DNA from: Toxoplasma gondii ME49
Lineage: Eukaryota > Apicomplexa > Conoidasida > Eucoccidiorida > Sarcocystidae
DNA length: 64,000 bases
Assembly: GCF_000006565.2 (NCBI RefSeq)
Contig: NC_031476.1
Span: forward strand, 2,566,458-2,630,457
Direction: 5' to 3'
Shown here: positions 39,354-52,511 of the stretch, one piece after another
How positions within the stretch are numbered: the stretch's first letter is position 1
How the letters are laid out: every line of letters starts with the position of its first letter
Program-made: the position numbers and the translations under genes
The notes under the pieces: model-generated
Databases searched by the model: none
Seen by the model: only the letters and a program-made list of their open reading frames with translations
What the model was told of the DNA's origin: nothing

Positions 39354-41467
39354 ATGCTGCAGCTTAACCCTCAGTTTGACGCCATTGGCAAGCAATTTGT
39401 TCAGCACTACTATGCCACATTCGGCGCTCAGCGGTAAGTGGGCGCAATTTTGCCAAGAGTGTGTACAGGCGAAGGGGGAGGTACTGTTCGTCGTTTTGTC
39501 GCAGTCAGGTATCGCCCCTGCTTCAAAAAAAGTGTGTTTAGAGTGGTAAAAAGACACGAAACGAACTAATCTCCCGGCGTCGTGATGAAATGTGGTGTAG
39601 AGAATGATTCTGTAGGCAGTAGAGGGAAACTACTCGATTCTCGAGAATGCTCCCTCAACGCCTGTCTGGACACGAGCATCTGCCTGACACGTGCAAATAG
39701 CGAGAGTGTATCTCGTACGCGCCAACAAACAACTCCTATGAGGAAAGTGTCGGCCCAGACAGTGTCATCTGGAAGGTTACCTGGCGTATCATTTTTCACA
39801 GCGGCTTTATGTTATACGGAATACATGAGGAGGGTTGAATTCCACTAGTTGCTTTCGGCCACTGAAATTCGGGTTGAGGGATAGTGCCATTTGAAGAAAA
39901 GAGTCGTTGCTGCAAGGTGCACGTGCCACCGTTAACAGTAGCACTCAAGAGGTGCTTCATTTTGTAAAAGACACCACTGCTGTTGGACCAGCCTATTCTG
40001 AACGCTATTGCCGGCAAACAGCCACTCAGCAAGCACTGTTTCTTGTTTGCTCCTTGTACTGCCGCCGAGGGTTGTGTCTTATGCGAACGGAGGCATGCGG
40101 GTACTCGTGCTGAAGGATCCGAGTTCCCTGTGAAGAATTGGAGCTTTGTATTTTGTTGGACCCGAAGAGATTTCTGGTCTTTCTGACGTTGCCTCCAACG
40201 CGTTAATCTCGGGTTTTGTACGGTTACACCATCGTGTGAGAAGGTGTCTCTTCTTTGCGTCGGATATTCGATAGAAGATATGTCGTCGACTTTTAGCACA
40301 CGTGCTCGTTTCCAGTTGCCTCTCCGTGGGGGCGATGAAATTTGATGGTTGTTTGTTCTTTATTCAGGTTCCAGGGAAGTGGTGTGTCACACTTGGGCCA
40401 GTCGAGAAGAAGCTCAGTGCAATCTTGGGCTTTGGCGGTCTTTCGATTCGTTCTGCAACGGTGTCCGAATCATTGGGACATGCGTACTTCCATGCACAGC
40501 ACATGCCGATCGGTGTTTGGCAGAGCAAACGCTGATATGCTTGCCTGTGCTGATACTTCATTGTGTGTCATTCTCCAAGAGGCACTGTACCAACGCATCC
40601 TCCTTAGAAAGACATCCTTTATTTACAAGCAACAGTTTCTCCATCTACATCTCAGTCGGCTGCATGTATCCAATGTGCCCGCGGATAATGTGTGATTCAG
40701 GGAAAAACTAGCTGAGCTCTACACCGAACAGTCGATGATGACTTATGAGAATGAACAATTCCAAGGTGTTGGAGCAATTTTGGCAAAACTGCAAAAGCTC
40801 CCAGCTGTTGTAAAACACAACGTCGTCACCTGTGACTGCCAGCCGACTCCCAACAATGGAATTGTTGTCCTTGTTTCTGGTACGTAGTTTGGATCAAAGC
40901 CGAGCCAAGGGTCGTCGGGGCGTGTGCGCAGTGGGATCGCAGATGCTGAAGACAAATGTGCTGCCCCAACGTATCCATAGTCGCGTATGTACGAATGCAC
41001 TTTTCAGTGCGGACAGCTGTGTCGTCTAGTGTGTATATCATGGATCTATGCGGGGAAGTGTATGTTGCATGTATGTGAAGGGAACGTCGGAGTCCAGTGT
41101 GATACGAAAGGGGGGAATTATTTTCACCTGGAGATTGGATCACGTCGTTGGTGTAGCATTGCATGCTTTGTTGTCACAGGTGATCTGGCAATTGAAGATA
41201 ACCCTCCAATGAAATTCTGCCAGACGTTTAACTTGGTTCCCAATGGCGGCGGTGGCTATGCAGGTGAGGCAGATGGCAGTTCGTAGCCGAGAGAGCAGTG
41301 TCTACAGGACGGACGTCTAGCTGCAGAACTCCCTCGTGGCAGAACATGTGACCACCAACTGGCCGGTTAGAGGGAAAGTAAAGCACGTCGGTACTCCAAA
41401 GTTGTGTTTTTTCTGCTGTGTTGTGTATGCAGTTTTCAATGACATTTTCAGGTTATGCATCGGCTAG
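39354..41467 (+). CDS. NTF2: Nuclear transport factor 2
   Basis: Four plus-strand exons (39354-39433, 40701-40879, 41180-41263, 41433-41467) join in phase to 125 residues, the usual family length (human 127). The sequence follows NTF2 throughout: FDAIGKQFVQHYYATFG at the N-terminus, YENEQFQGVGAILAKLQKLP, CQPTPNNGIVVLVSG, and a tiny last exon reading VFNDIFRLCIG. NTF2 carries Ran-GDP into the nucleus and binds FxFG nucleoporins. The acidic residue in the EQFQG-preceding helix (human Glu42) is kept as Glu, and the acidic loop before the last strands reads IEDNPP. The last exon has only 35 nt and would be missed by simple ORF finding. Confidence 0.95.
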
Positions 41468-43076
41468 GTTGAGACAGATGTGCTTACATGTGGAGAGTCT
41501 CGTCCTTCAATCAAACGGAACTGGAAAATATCTCGTGTTGTCTATCTGCCCCGACCGTTGTTCGGCCGTTCAACATGCCGTGACGTGAAACGGTTCCCGT
41601 TGGAAGCGAGTCACGTCAAAACCCCCGTGACTTGTTCCACGCTGTACAGGGAGAGCTTACGAGACAGAAAGAACACAAATGAATTTTTTCTGTGTGCTGG
41701 AAGATAAACTGGCTGGGCATGACTTCCATAACGCAGCTATCGTCAACTTAGGTCACCCGCAGAAGTGACGGCGGAACGTGCCAAGCGTAGAGCATTGATA
41801 GAACGTTGAGGTAGATGTAGGAGATGGTATTCTTTGTTCGCTTGCACCTATGTTTTTTGTTTCTTGCAAAATGGTAGAACGTGCAGACAACTGAAAGGCT
41901 CCCACAGATTCCGTCGCCCAGAGCTGTTGATGAAGTGCCTGGGCAGGACTCCCGTAAGGCAACTATCGTGACTACTTAGACTACTTGCAGAGTTAGCAAG
42001 ACCCTTTAGAGACTCGTTTACTAGATTTGGTGATGAATGCTGTCCAATCTGTTCTGTATTCCACGGATTATCTGCAGCGCTGTTTACAACAACCCGTTTC
42101 ATTCCAAGGCATGGCAAGCCACCTCTCGATCCTGGAATAGCTCAATATGTACCATGGGTGTAACTTGGCGCTTTTAGAAATCATCATAGTACACTGACCG
42201 TTTTCCATACCAGTTTCACGTCGATTTTCAATCGAAATCAACAGCATCACTTCAGCTTGGATGTGGCCTCGTATCCGTCATCGGAGACTCTGAGAGGATG
42301 AGAGGAAATGGCTGGCTTGGTTCGAGTGCTCAGGTTCATAGGCACCACGCAAATCAATGCCAAGTGCGTTGTTGTTACATCCTCTCACAAGTGTAATTCC
42401 GAATCGCTGGTGCAATATATCTGTAGCAACGGTAAATTGGCTCTGTTTCGCTCCTGTGGCTGCCCAGCCGTGTCATGTGAAACGTCTTAGTGTCATCCAT
42501 GGACAACCGGCATTGAGCTGCCGGCAGATTTACAGAAAACCATTGTGGGGCTTCGTGTAGCCCGCGGAAAGTTGAAATCATATGCTATGGTAATTTCTAT
42601 AGTTGTGCAGCTACTCCAAAACAATTAAGAAAGCATGCCCAGACTTCCGTCGGCGACACCGGCAATATATATATATATATATATATGCGATAGTTAAACT
42701 GCTGGTCGAGTCTAAAACGACCAAATGCCTTGCTTGTTTGTAGTGTGGTACACGCGGCGTGGCACTGCCGCATGGAGCACCACAACAACAGATGAAATCT
42801 GCATAAGTGTTCATATTTTCGGATGGGAGAAACAAAATAGACGCCGCGATTACCAAACGGCAGGTACAGCGATTGTGTTGCTGCCGGCGAACTTGTAATT
42901 CGGTACTGCCTCGGGAACAAAGGCATGCAGTGTGGTAGGGCTGCGCTCCCACGAATCCGCGAACTTCAGTTATCGGCGTCATTCCATCTGCAAGGCAAAA
43001 AACCTGAGTTTATTTCGGCAGCAAACCGTGTCTCCTAACAGATCGACGAGACTCCAGAAGTAAACAAGAAAGGTCC
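41468..43076. other. Intergenic between NTF2 and a convergent secreted gene
   Basis: Tail-to-tail region of 1.6 kb. No coding support. It contains the TA microsatellite listed separately. Confidence 0.5.
42665..42686. repeat. (AT)11 microsatellite
   Basis: Uninterrupted AT dinucleotides in intergenic sequence. Confidence 0.9.
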
Positions 43077-44065
43077 TCAAACTGATTTTCTGCACGCTGT
43101 CTTTGCCTCATTGATGACGCTGGCCGCGGATATCCCCGACGTCTCAGTGTCAGTCAGGAAAGGCATTGCGGCTGGTGAAATAATGCAAAGTGCTATGGCT
43201 CCAGACATCGTGAGGCCGTGCGGCTGAAGAAAACGCGTCACCAGATCCGCCGCTTTCTGGGTATCGATCTCTCTGGTTTTCCAAGGAGCTCCTACGTGAC
43301 CTGCACAAAGAGAAGGCAAAACGGTTCATCTCAGCATTGCCATAAATGATAAGTCTCGCTTTTCGAGGACAAAACCGACACTTCCGAGGCGACATTCTTA
43401 GGTGCATAGCATGATGCTACACTTGAGACTGGACGAGAAAAGGTGCTGACCTAAATGGGGACGCCCAAACGCACCAAACCCTGTGACTCTCACTTCACCA
43501 CAATAGCCGTTAATAAGGAGAAATCGTCCATCCCCACGGAACCCAGTGATGCACCGAAGCGTCGGCAAACCTGCCGGCTTCTTTAAGGGACGTTGCAAAA
43601 AGTAGCGTTTGATGGGTGTCTTGATGTCGGTCACAAAGTGTTGAATAGGATCCCTTTAAGGGACAGAACCAATACACGTACGTCCTCTGTCAGCTGTATG
43701 CTTGCCTGTTCATGGAGCAGCTTGTCCTGTGAACGCTTTCCATTTCTAATTCTTTCAGTCTTACCCGCGAACTCTTCCAGAAAGCATGCGGGGTCAACGC
43801 CGGTAAGATTACAGTCGAAGCCGGCGGTCTCAGCAACAGTTGCGCTGGTCTGTTTGAACTCGTCGGACTGCGTCAGCATCGCTAAAGGGATCTGCTGCAG
43901 AACATCGCGCACTCGGTAGTTGTCCGTGTCGCCAAGCAGTTCGAAGAGCATACCGGTTGGGGACCCGCCCGAAGCGAACAAGTCGACGAGATCGATGTCT
44001 TGCGCGGATGACGCACTGGTCAAACCAAGCAAAACCACGAGGACAAGAGCTAAAACTAGAGCCAT
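43077..44065 (-). CDS. Small secreted protein with signal peptide, three exons
   Basis: Minus-strand exons 44065-43765, 43570-43451 and 43300-43077 join in phase 1 each time to 214 residues. The ATG at 44065 opens a clear signal peptide (MALVLALVLVVLLGLTSASSA). The mature part has six cysteines (FDCNLTGVDPACF, LRCITGF, NGYCGEV, LCIISP, TACRKS), one N-glycosylation-type NLT, and a moderately hydrophobic stretch near LTMSGAIALCIISPAAMPF that is weak for a membrane anchor. No known domain is recognised. In a coccidian such proteins are often dense-granule, microneme or cyst-wall cargo, but that is inference. It diverges from the TSP1-like gene about 0.7 kb away. Confidence 0.65.
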
Positions 44066-44769
44066 CTTGTAGGCTGACTTTGAATGTAAGGAGGCGCTGT
44101 CCTTGACAGATGTGCAAACCTTTGCGGAAACGTGTTGGACACACAGGAAATTACCTGACGGGAGGAGGTGTTTCGTCGTCGACGCAGGTGTTTTGTTACA
44201 GCTATTTTCGGGAAGGTGAAAGTGGATGAAACTCTGTTTCACCGTCGACAAATGCAGGATTTGAACGTGATTCTAGAGTGTGCTGGTTGCTGGCTGACAC
44301 AGACGAAAGGTCCGAAACGCGATCCTATCCTCGCTTGGCATATTTTTGGCTGCCTGACTTGGACTGCTGCCTCCTTCCTAGATTACCAGTTGAGTAATTT
44401 GATACACTGCCGCGGATAGATGGAAACAGGTGATTCCCTATGTATTTGTTTGTCTGTCTGTAGAGCTATCTTGCCGCAGTTAGCCATCATTCCAGGCATC
44501 ACGCCATTCCTAGTACCCGCCTTGCGCCAGTCAGTTGAAGGTCCCAGATGGGCCCTTTACATGTTTCACGGCACTTCTCCGAGTAAACTACGTTTACCCC
44601 CGTCACCAAGATTCCTTTTTTGCAAATTGAAACATCATCCTATTAATGCTTTTGAGAGGTGTACACTGCCGCAAGCGTTTGCCGTATTCTTCGGTTCCCA
44701 GGTATCCGGTTGTCCGTCTCTACAGGTTCCCAACACGTGGTCAACTGTCTGGTTTGCTATGTTAACACC
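44066..44769. promoter_or_regulatory. Bidirectional upstream region of two secretory genes
   Basis: Head-to-head spacer of 704 bp between two genes that both begin with signal peptides. A shared promoter is likely from position; no factor site is claimed. Confidence 0.5.
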
Positions 44770-46026
44770 ATGAAGGTCTTCCTCCCGGCCACCGTTTTCT
44801 GTCTTAGTTCTGGCATCCTTCTCGCTCGTGCAGAGCCAGGTGAGCAGAATGGGCCCCAGACAAATCAAGATCGCAAAATGAACAACAGCAACTCCCTCGA
44901 GGGCTGAACAGTAGTTCAGTGCGGTGGTCCTACGTAACACGCTGGACCCAGTTTCCGTGATTAATCTTCACACTATCGGCAAAGAATTCCAAATGGGAAG
45001 CCTGTGTACGGTTTTACGTCGCCTGGCCTTCGTATTCGGTCTGTCCACGACTGCAGATACTTCCACCAGCGCGTCCACCCTGCTAACAATGCAGTAGCGC
45101 AGTTAATAACAACAAAACATACCATCCTGCGAACCCAGATCAGACATGGTAGACAGGTGTCATGCGTATGGAGATTCTGAGACACTGGCTGGCCCAGAAC
45201 TCCAGATTGCTTTGGGGTTCCTACTGCATAGTAGGCGGACACAGTTTATTCACTCATGGGAGGAGGCACATCTCAACACCACTTCAGTATTCCTTAAGTT
45301 GTAGTTTGCGGATGTTCGCATCCACGCGTGATGATTGAGACGACCTACATTTTGAGATCGCTGAGCATGCAAGTCACCGAAAGGACGGGAACCTGTTTAG
45401 TGCGCTCACACTTCTCACCCAAAGGGCCGTGTCGTATGCCTACAGATACTGACTGCCAAGGAGAGTACGGCCCGTGGTCCGTGTGCGAGCCCTTGGAAGG
45501 CCATGCAACTCACCACGACTCCGACGACGATTTCAAGCTCGACCGCGGACCAGATGGAGAATTTACCAATGATTGCTTCCATTTTCAGACTTACAAAATA
45601 GTAGTGCCGAAAAGCGGCAACGGACGTGATTGTTCCCGTAAAGAGGGCTCCAAGCGCTTCAGATACTGTGATGATTGCAGCAGGATCCCCTCCGTCCATA
45701 AGCGCCTGGAGGCGCAGCAAGCAACAGACTCCTTCCATACATTTACCATCATCGCCGGCATTTTCTGTCTCTTCGCGATGGTCGCTCTGACAGCCCTTTG
45801 CGTGCGGAAAGTGCTGAAGGACACTTCATCTAGGACAGAGCAAGTTACTCTTTACTCGCCTGGCCCTCCCAATCCATCCACTCAACAACCATATCCGGCT
45901 GACACGCGAGGACCAAACACTACTTCAGTTACCATGACTCCAGAATACCCTCACCACTCAGCGAAAGACATCACTGCGGAAACTGACCGTAATACTGAAG
46001 CTGGTGGATCTGAGTACGGAGCATGA
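44770..46026 (+). CDS. TSP1-like single-pass membrane protein
   Basis: Two exons, 44770-44839 and 45425-46026, join in phase 1 to 223 residues. Exon 1 is a signal peptide (MKVFLPATVFCLSSGILLARA). The ectodomain has a thrombospondin type 1-like core: DCQGEYGPWSVCEP, an insert rich in His/Asp, then CSRKEGSKRFRYCDDC, which supplies the WSxC motif and later cysteines. One transmembrane helix follows (FTIIAGIFCLFAMVALTALC), then KRK-type basic residues and a ~65-residue Pro/Thr/Glu-rich cytosolic tail with two tyrosines (TLYSPG, EYPHH). This layout is shared by apicomplexan micronemal adhesins, but the protein is far smaller than MIC2/TRAP and has no A-domain. The role in adhesion is inferred. The tail lacks an obvious terminal Trp of TRAP type. 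Confidence 0.7.
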
Positions 46027-48985
46027 TAGGGAAGAAGGGGAAACGCTGCGTCCCTGTGCGCTGTACTTATGCCCAAAAGGTTCCCTTACTTTCAGGTTTC
46101 TCTCCGATTTGTACTTGGCTAAACCAAAAGTATTCTTGCGACCATCGATGGCGTGTCTTTCGTAGAACCATGTTGAAAAGCTTCAAAACGATCATCTTGA
46201 GGCAACGTATTCGTCCTCAACTGGTTCTACGAACGCCTACTGTCATCAAACAACACCATGTGAATGATCACAATTTCCACGTCATGTGGGTGACAGTGCG
46301 TAATGCCCTTGCCGGAGCAACCGGTGTCCTACGGTAAATCTGTCCCACGTGCCATCTTTACCACGCTAAGCATGTTGCCGCGCATACGTCTACTACCTCG
46401 CACGTCTCGACAAAGCACCTGTATTTGCGCATCCTGCTCCGGTTGTAGGGGAGACAAACTTCTCCAAAGCAGGGCGCTTCTGCTGTCTGCCTCAATACCT
46501 TTGATCTCCTGGCCGCGAAGAAACGCAATACAGAATCTCTAAGGGAAACACACGCCTCTCTAGTCCAAGCTAGTGAAAACAGGTAATACGAACGTTAATA
46601 TGCGTGGTGGACTGTCGTCCGTTTCTTCGTATGGCGAGCCAACCCAACGGGCTCCCGTTGTTAATTTTGTGACTACAGCAAACTCATCGTTGATCGACGA
46701 CATATCGCTCAGATCAGTGTGTGGGAAAGTACGTTTGCGCGTCTCAAAAAGCTCATGACATCCGAAACTGTGTCTTCTTATCCCAGGACACAACCGTAAC
46801 GATCACGTCTCCCGTCTCATTAGCTATCCACGTTCCCTGTAGGCACTCGTGTTATAGGCGATAAAAGTGAATGCCACTTCTGTTTCTTCCGGTTTCATTG
46901 TTAATTGATTGCTTCAGTGAAACCACAAGAATGAGTTGTATCCATGGTGTGCAGAAACACCACTAGGGAGGTCTCCGTTTTCTTCTACTAGCTTGATGGT
47001 TGCGCTACGTCGGTCGTCGTGAGTGGGAAGTGCCCATAGGTCGAGACACATTGCCACTATGGTGAGCTGCTACGGTGAGGTCGCCCCAGTCGCAGCCGGT
47101 TCCGCGAGATCGCGCTTCGCAGAGTTAACCGTCGACCCCCAGCAGATATGCTGTCGACGCCACTATGTAGTGTAAGTAAGCGTCGACGCCGCAGGAGGAA
47201 CCCTTGTACATTCAAACTTTTGTTTTTGACTGTCCTGTGAGGTATTGTTTGAAACTGACGCTGTGGAGTTCATGCTTCCAGCTCGCTGGCCGGCGTTCAT
47301 TTGGAACTCGCGGTGACGACCCTTTTTCACCCTCCCGGCCGGTTGACTGGAAAGTCGGGCGGCCGGGTTACCATTGGTTTGCAGGTGAACCGAACTTGAC
47401 GCGACCAGCAGTTGTGCGTGTGTGTGCACTCCAAGAACTGTGGGAAAGTGCGTGGTTCCGAGTTCCGGAAAATGATTCGGTATCGTTGGAGCGTTTATTT
47501 GTTCAGTTTCATGTGGTGAATGAGTGCCAACCGGCCTGCCTCACCTTGGATCACGACGCGGGCATCGTACGGGGTGGCCCGAAGAGTGCGTTCTTCGGAA
47601 CGGCGAACGGAGCTTTGGTCAGCACTTTTTGTCTGGTACATGCAACGGAAGACGACACTAAAAGTTGAATGCGGCGCAGTTGTACCGGTGCAGGATACAT
47701 GTTTTTCCACGTAACTGTGTCAGACGCTGGAGGGGGGACGTGAGACGCGTCTCTGGTGGTCGCTGCCAAGCTCTGCGGACATCCGAGACCATCGGTCGAG
47801 ACGTCAAAGCGTCACGGGGAGCCATGTCGTTATCGGGTAGTTCGTTAATGGTGAAGCAGTAAATACCATCAGAACAGTTTTCCTGTCGGCCCTTGATTGG
47901 CTTTGGTTTTTCGGATAGGTTTGTTCTATATGACGCACTGAGTTCGTTCATGTTAGTGTGTACGCGTGTGGTGAACGGGTGAAGCTGTTCGAGACGAGTT
48001 TCACTTCGAGGGGCCAGGGGGAATGTCATGCAGGAATTCCGTGAGCTCTTATCGTCAGACCTTTCTCTGAAGGGGGGGGGAGGCAAATTATCAAGCGAGC
48101 AGGTGGAAGAACAACTGACTCGCACTGTATGGACTATCGTAGGCAGCCTGGGCTTAGGGCCACGGAGAGGGGAATGGAACCGTTTTTTTAAAGGCCTACT
48201 GTGCCGGCACTAGTTCTCCTCGCGGTTCCGTAGTTTTCTTGCCAGTGTCTGTCCACAGTTTTCTTTTATTCCTTAACGGTAAGAATGACCAGCACTTGAA
48301 GACGCCAAGGGGCTTGGCAGACTAACGGCATTGCTTTCTTCGGTCGCATGTAGAACAACTGACTCCGGCGATGGTGTACTCACACGAAAACCGTATCCTT
48401 GTAGTGACGTGCATCGTGCTGGTGGTCGTGTGATAACGAGCACTTGGGCGTTTGTGTTTCGTCTCTTTGTGAAGCCTGGGTTAGCTTGCAGCCACACTTT
48501 TCTCCCGCGAGGACAACCGTTCGAGCATGTGGTCTTTCACACAGTCAGCGCTTGTTCGGCGACACGGGAGAATAACAGGCATGACGAAGAGTCGTACACG
48601 ACACAACAGACTTGGTGGATTATGATACATTTTGCGTGTGGTGACTGGTCGTCGCTAGTAGAGAACTGTTTCGGTTATTTCCGGTGAAGCATACCAGAGA
48701 AGTTCTCTGTTGGAATTCTTATCGTAAATTGCTTGTGTAGATGCGCTAGACGAGGCTTACCTCTCAAATGCCCAGCTGTTGGGGTTTGCGAGCGTTGATT
48801 GGCAGATGGTTAGCTAGGTGACGTAAAAACGGCTTGTGTGATCTGCATAGTGAGTTTCCCCTGATCAAACAATTGTCACTAGAGGTGGCTGATTTGCATG
48901 TGGGTTACGGTTTATCCTGCGGATGCTGCTACTCTTTGGAACAACAGAACGTACTGGGCGTTAATTCGTGGTCAGTGCCATCCGG
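46027..48985. other. Long upstream region without a supported gene
   Basis: Nearly 3 kb. Open frames such as 47204-47668 (plus) have no domain or splice support. The stretch probably contains the 3' UTR of the TSP1-like gene and the promoter with a long 5' UTR for the gene at 48986. Confidence 0.45.
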
Positions 48986-51900
48986 ATGGTCCTGGGGCAA
49001 CAGCGAGGTTTCGCGGCCATGATGCAAGGATCTGAGTTCATGACCGGGACGGAACGGTCCTTTCCGTTGGCAGATGGTGACTATCCGTTTAGCATGGAGC
49101 CACCATCTCCCACAGTTTCTGACGTGGATGGTGGTGCGGTCACGCCAACTGGACTGCCTCGAAGTTTCATCCCATTACTCTCTAATCGACTATCGTCTCT
49201 TCAAGCCGACGTCATCCGAGTGACCGATACTTCGGGTCCATGTGAGCAGAGTCTGGACAGAGACCCGAAGCACGAATTTTCGCCATGCCATTCGGAGTCT
49301 TTCTTACTACAAGAAACCAGTCCGTTCACCCCTCCCACTCTTTCCGACTCGAGCGATACCAGCTGGCTCGACCTGCGGCATCCCCATTCTCTCGAGGGTT
49401 GCCCCGATGCAGATGTGGGGTTCGGTCTTCTAGGAGTGCACTCTAAGGCACCAGGAGTTCTAGAACTTCTGACAAGGGAGGGACACGCAACATCTGTCCC
49501 TGTGTCTCAATGGGGATGGAGTGGTGGCTCAGCGGACGTTACGGGGAGGAACGAGCGACGCACTCCGGAGAACGGTTGGCAAGCTCTTTCAGGTAATGTT
49601 TCGGAATACAGCAAGGCCACTCCACTGACGGAGCAAAGACCCTCCGTTAAGATGGACTACATCCAGGGCCAGGGAGGTCAGTCAGAAGGAACGCAGCTTT
49701 CGCAGACTGCAGTAGGTTGGGTGACCGACGGCGGGGAACGCTGCAGGGCAGCAGACGTTTCACCCCGTGAGACAACGAACGCTCGCGTTTTATCCGAATA
49801 CCACGAGCCGGCTGGCATGCATTCAGGCGGACCCAACAAGACTGTGCCAGTGGAGTTCTCTGGCTCCGTTGTGACCGCTAGCACACAACCGTGTTCCACC
49901 ACATCGAGTCCACAGGACTGGAGCCCTGTGGTACAAATGAAATGTTCAACGTTTTCGCGGGAGCCTGCTGCAGACATGGAGCCAGTGACTGCGTCCAAAT
50001 GGGGGCAGGTGACAGTTGACGCGAGCCAGGGGAAACTGCTTCAGGACGACGGGCAGTGCTCTGAGCAGCCGGGGCAAGGCTTGCGCCGTATCACTGAAAA
50101 TCGGTGCAGCTACGGCTGGCAGACACAAGATCCAGTTACCTCTTCAGGCACGACGAATGTGCCACGACTAGCGGCTGCGTATCACCAGGTCACCAGGAGC
50201 GTTTCGTGTGGCCCCCGTGACGAGCAGGGCAGACTTGGACAGTATGACGATGGGGCACAGGTGAAAATCAATCAGATTTCGCGCTTCATTGTAGCTCAAG
50301 GAAACAGGATTGTTCCTTGTGATTACGGAAGAGATGTCACGCGGCATTGTGTCCTGTATGAGAGGGAAGCATACGAATCGGGCCGCACCGTAAGGCCAAC
50401 CAAAGCCTCATTTTCTGAGGTTTGTATTAGTCCATCCTCTTTAACCCGCTCCACGACAGCAACTTCTTTGACGGGAACTCCGCCTGAGAAAGTCGACACC
50501 TCGTGGATGACCTCCTCTTCGACATGGTCAGAGACTGATTCTGAACACGGCAGGGGCATACCCGGATGCAGCCGCGAAGTCCCGTCTGGTCGAATTCCTC
50601 GAGAGGCATATTCAGCGAAGCAGGGGCAGGCGTTGCCAGGTGGTGCGGTTACAGGGACAGAGTACCACGGCACCGATCCCATGTGGTCGACTGTAATCTC
50701 TGTCGCGGCGCAAACCCGCCACGTTCAGAGGGCAACTGGTGTGCTTTGGAACAGAAACGAAGGGCCAGGGTGGAACTCCGGTGGCAGGTGGGACCTGAGA
50801 GAACCACCGCATTCTCTTGGGCAGTTTCACGTAAACAAGTCACCACTTGTCTCGTCGTGGAGTGTCACTGGAATAGACCAGAAGAGGGAGAACGTATGGT
50901 CACGACAGTGCCCTGAGCATGCGCTGTCCGTTCCGCCAGCAATCCACTGTTCCAGTTTCGTAGTGCCACCAATGACGAGTGCCACCCCTGACGTCGCTGA
51001 GCCCGCTGATGACCCACATTTAGGCCAGCAGGTCTTCCGCCCTATAGAGAACGGTCGTTATCTGAAAAACACTCCACCTCCAGCTCCGTTTCATGGAAGT
51101 CTCCGCGCTGGGTCGTTCGTTGGCCACTTCCCCTACGCAGGACGTTGTGGTGAGGCGAATGCGTTCATTACAAAACGTGGTCTACCAATAGGTCATTCTG
51201 CACAGGCGGCCCATAACACAGCAAATGGGACTTCTTATCACCAGTACGGGGAAACAGCGGCTGACAGAGTAGAAACAAACAGCCAGATTTTAAGCGGTCC
51301 TGCGTGCATGAACCGCCCCAGCGAGTCATCTCTCGGGTCGAACACGGGAAGGGATTACTTTACTGTGTGTTCCTCTCCATCAGCTTCCGAGAGCATTGCT
51401 GAAACAAACCCTTTTACCGTTCGCTGTGCCCAGCAGTTTGGGATTAACACGAATGAGATGACTGAAGCGACACTAAAGAACGGGTATGAGTCGAATGTTG
51501 TGGGGTCTCGTTGTGGAACAGACGTGGTTACTGCCACGAACAACAAGCGAGCCAGATTGGATTCAGAAGGGATCACATTTTTGAATGAGGGTAATCTCTT
51601 CAAGAAAACTCGCAGGACGGCGGGAGAGAGGAAGGAGATGGAGGACAACAAAGCTGTCACTCAAGATTCCCGAGCAACTCCATCTGTTTTCCCTGAAATG
51701 GAAGCAGGAGACTGGCACACGCTAGCGCCAGAGGCTGGCGAGTGTTGTGGGGAGGGGTCAGAACGGTTCGAAGATGATTCAGGCGGTCAAGGTGACGAGG
51801 ACAGTAATTTGCAGTGGCATGAAGGTTTTACTCTTCCTCTTGGCAAAGATGGCCGTGGGGAACTGATTAAGAGAATGAGAAGTGTCCATAAGGCGGTAAG

Positions 51901-52511
51901 GCCTGCACCCCCAATGCGGTAGCGCTGTTCACTTCAGTGAATCTTTTGTCTGGAGCAGCTTAACGAAGCGGAGTAACTGAGCGGAAGTCTCTACCTCCGT
52001 TATTGAGGATGATGCGTATTTCCACACGTGTAGAGTTTGGTAGTCGTAGAGAGAACTCACTGTGCAAGACAAAGGTGCTGCTGCTGTTTCTTTGGGAGTA
52101 CGGTAAAGAACCTAGAAGATCGATGTAGCAGTGTGTGGAGGCAAATGTTGTGAAACAAAAAGTTGACGGCGGGCTGTGAACGTACAGATGCTCGTGACCT
52201 GGGAGTCGCAATGACGGGTTTCCAACTGCGAACAACGTAGAGAAATAATTGTGTGCTGCTTCTCTTTTCAGGATCGAGAATTCTGTCGCTTCAGTTTAGA
52301 GGGCATGGGAATCGATTTCAAGCGATTGGCCCACGCAACTGTTGAGGAGCTGTGGAAGATTGCTTACCGATGGGGACTATTCGGCTACGCAGTCAAGCTG
52401 TCGAAGAAGTATGGGAAGACAACGACCAGCCAATCACGGAAGAAGAATGTACAAGCCGCGCCAGTTCCAAACCTTCAGGCCGTTTCTGTAATATGCGATC
52501 ACACCAGGTGA
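48986..52511 (+). CDS. Large nuclear-looking protein of unknown function
   Basis: Two exons, 48986-51895 and 52272-52511, join in phase 0 (donor GTAAGG, acceptor CTTTTCAG) to 1049 residues. An in-frame stop lies just upstream, so the first ATG (48986) is taken; in-frame ATGs follow closely at residues 12-19 and could be used. Most of the protein is low-complexity, rich in Ser/Thr/Pro/Gly/Gln and without recognised domain. Near the end, NNKRARLD and KKTRR form a bipartite-type nuclear localisation signal. The last ~80 residues, across the intron, form a compact helical module (GKDGRGELIKRMRSVHKA, then EFCRFSLEGMGIDF and EELWKIAYRWGLFGYAVKLS). The pattern resembles apicomplexan transcription-factor-type proteins, but no AP2 domain was found. 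Not recognised. Confidence 0.65.

Noticed and set aside
47204..47668. 154-residue plus-strand open frame upstream of the nuclear protein gene
   Set aside because: No domain, no signal peptide and no consistent splice to the downstream exon; may lie in a 5' UTR.
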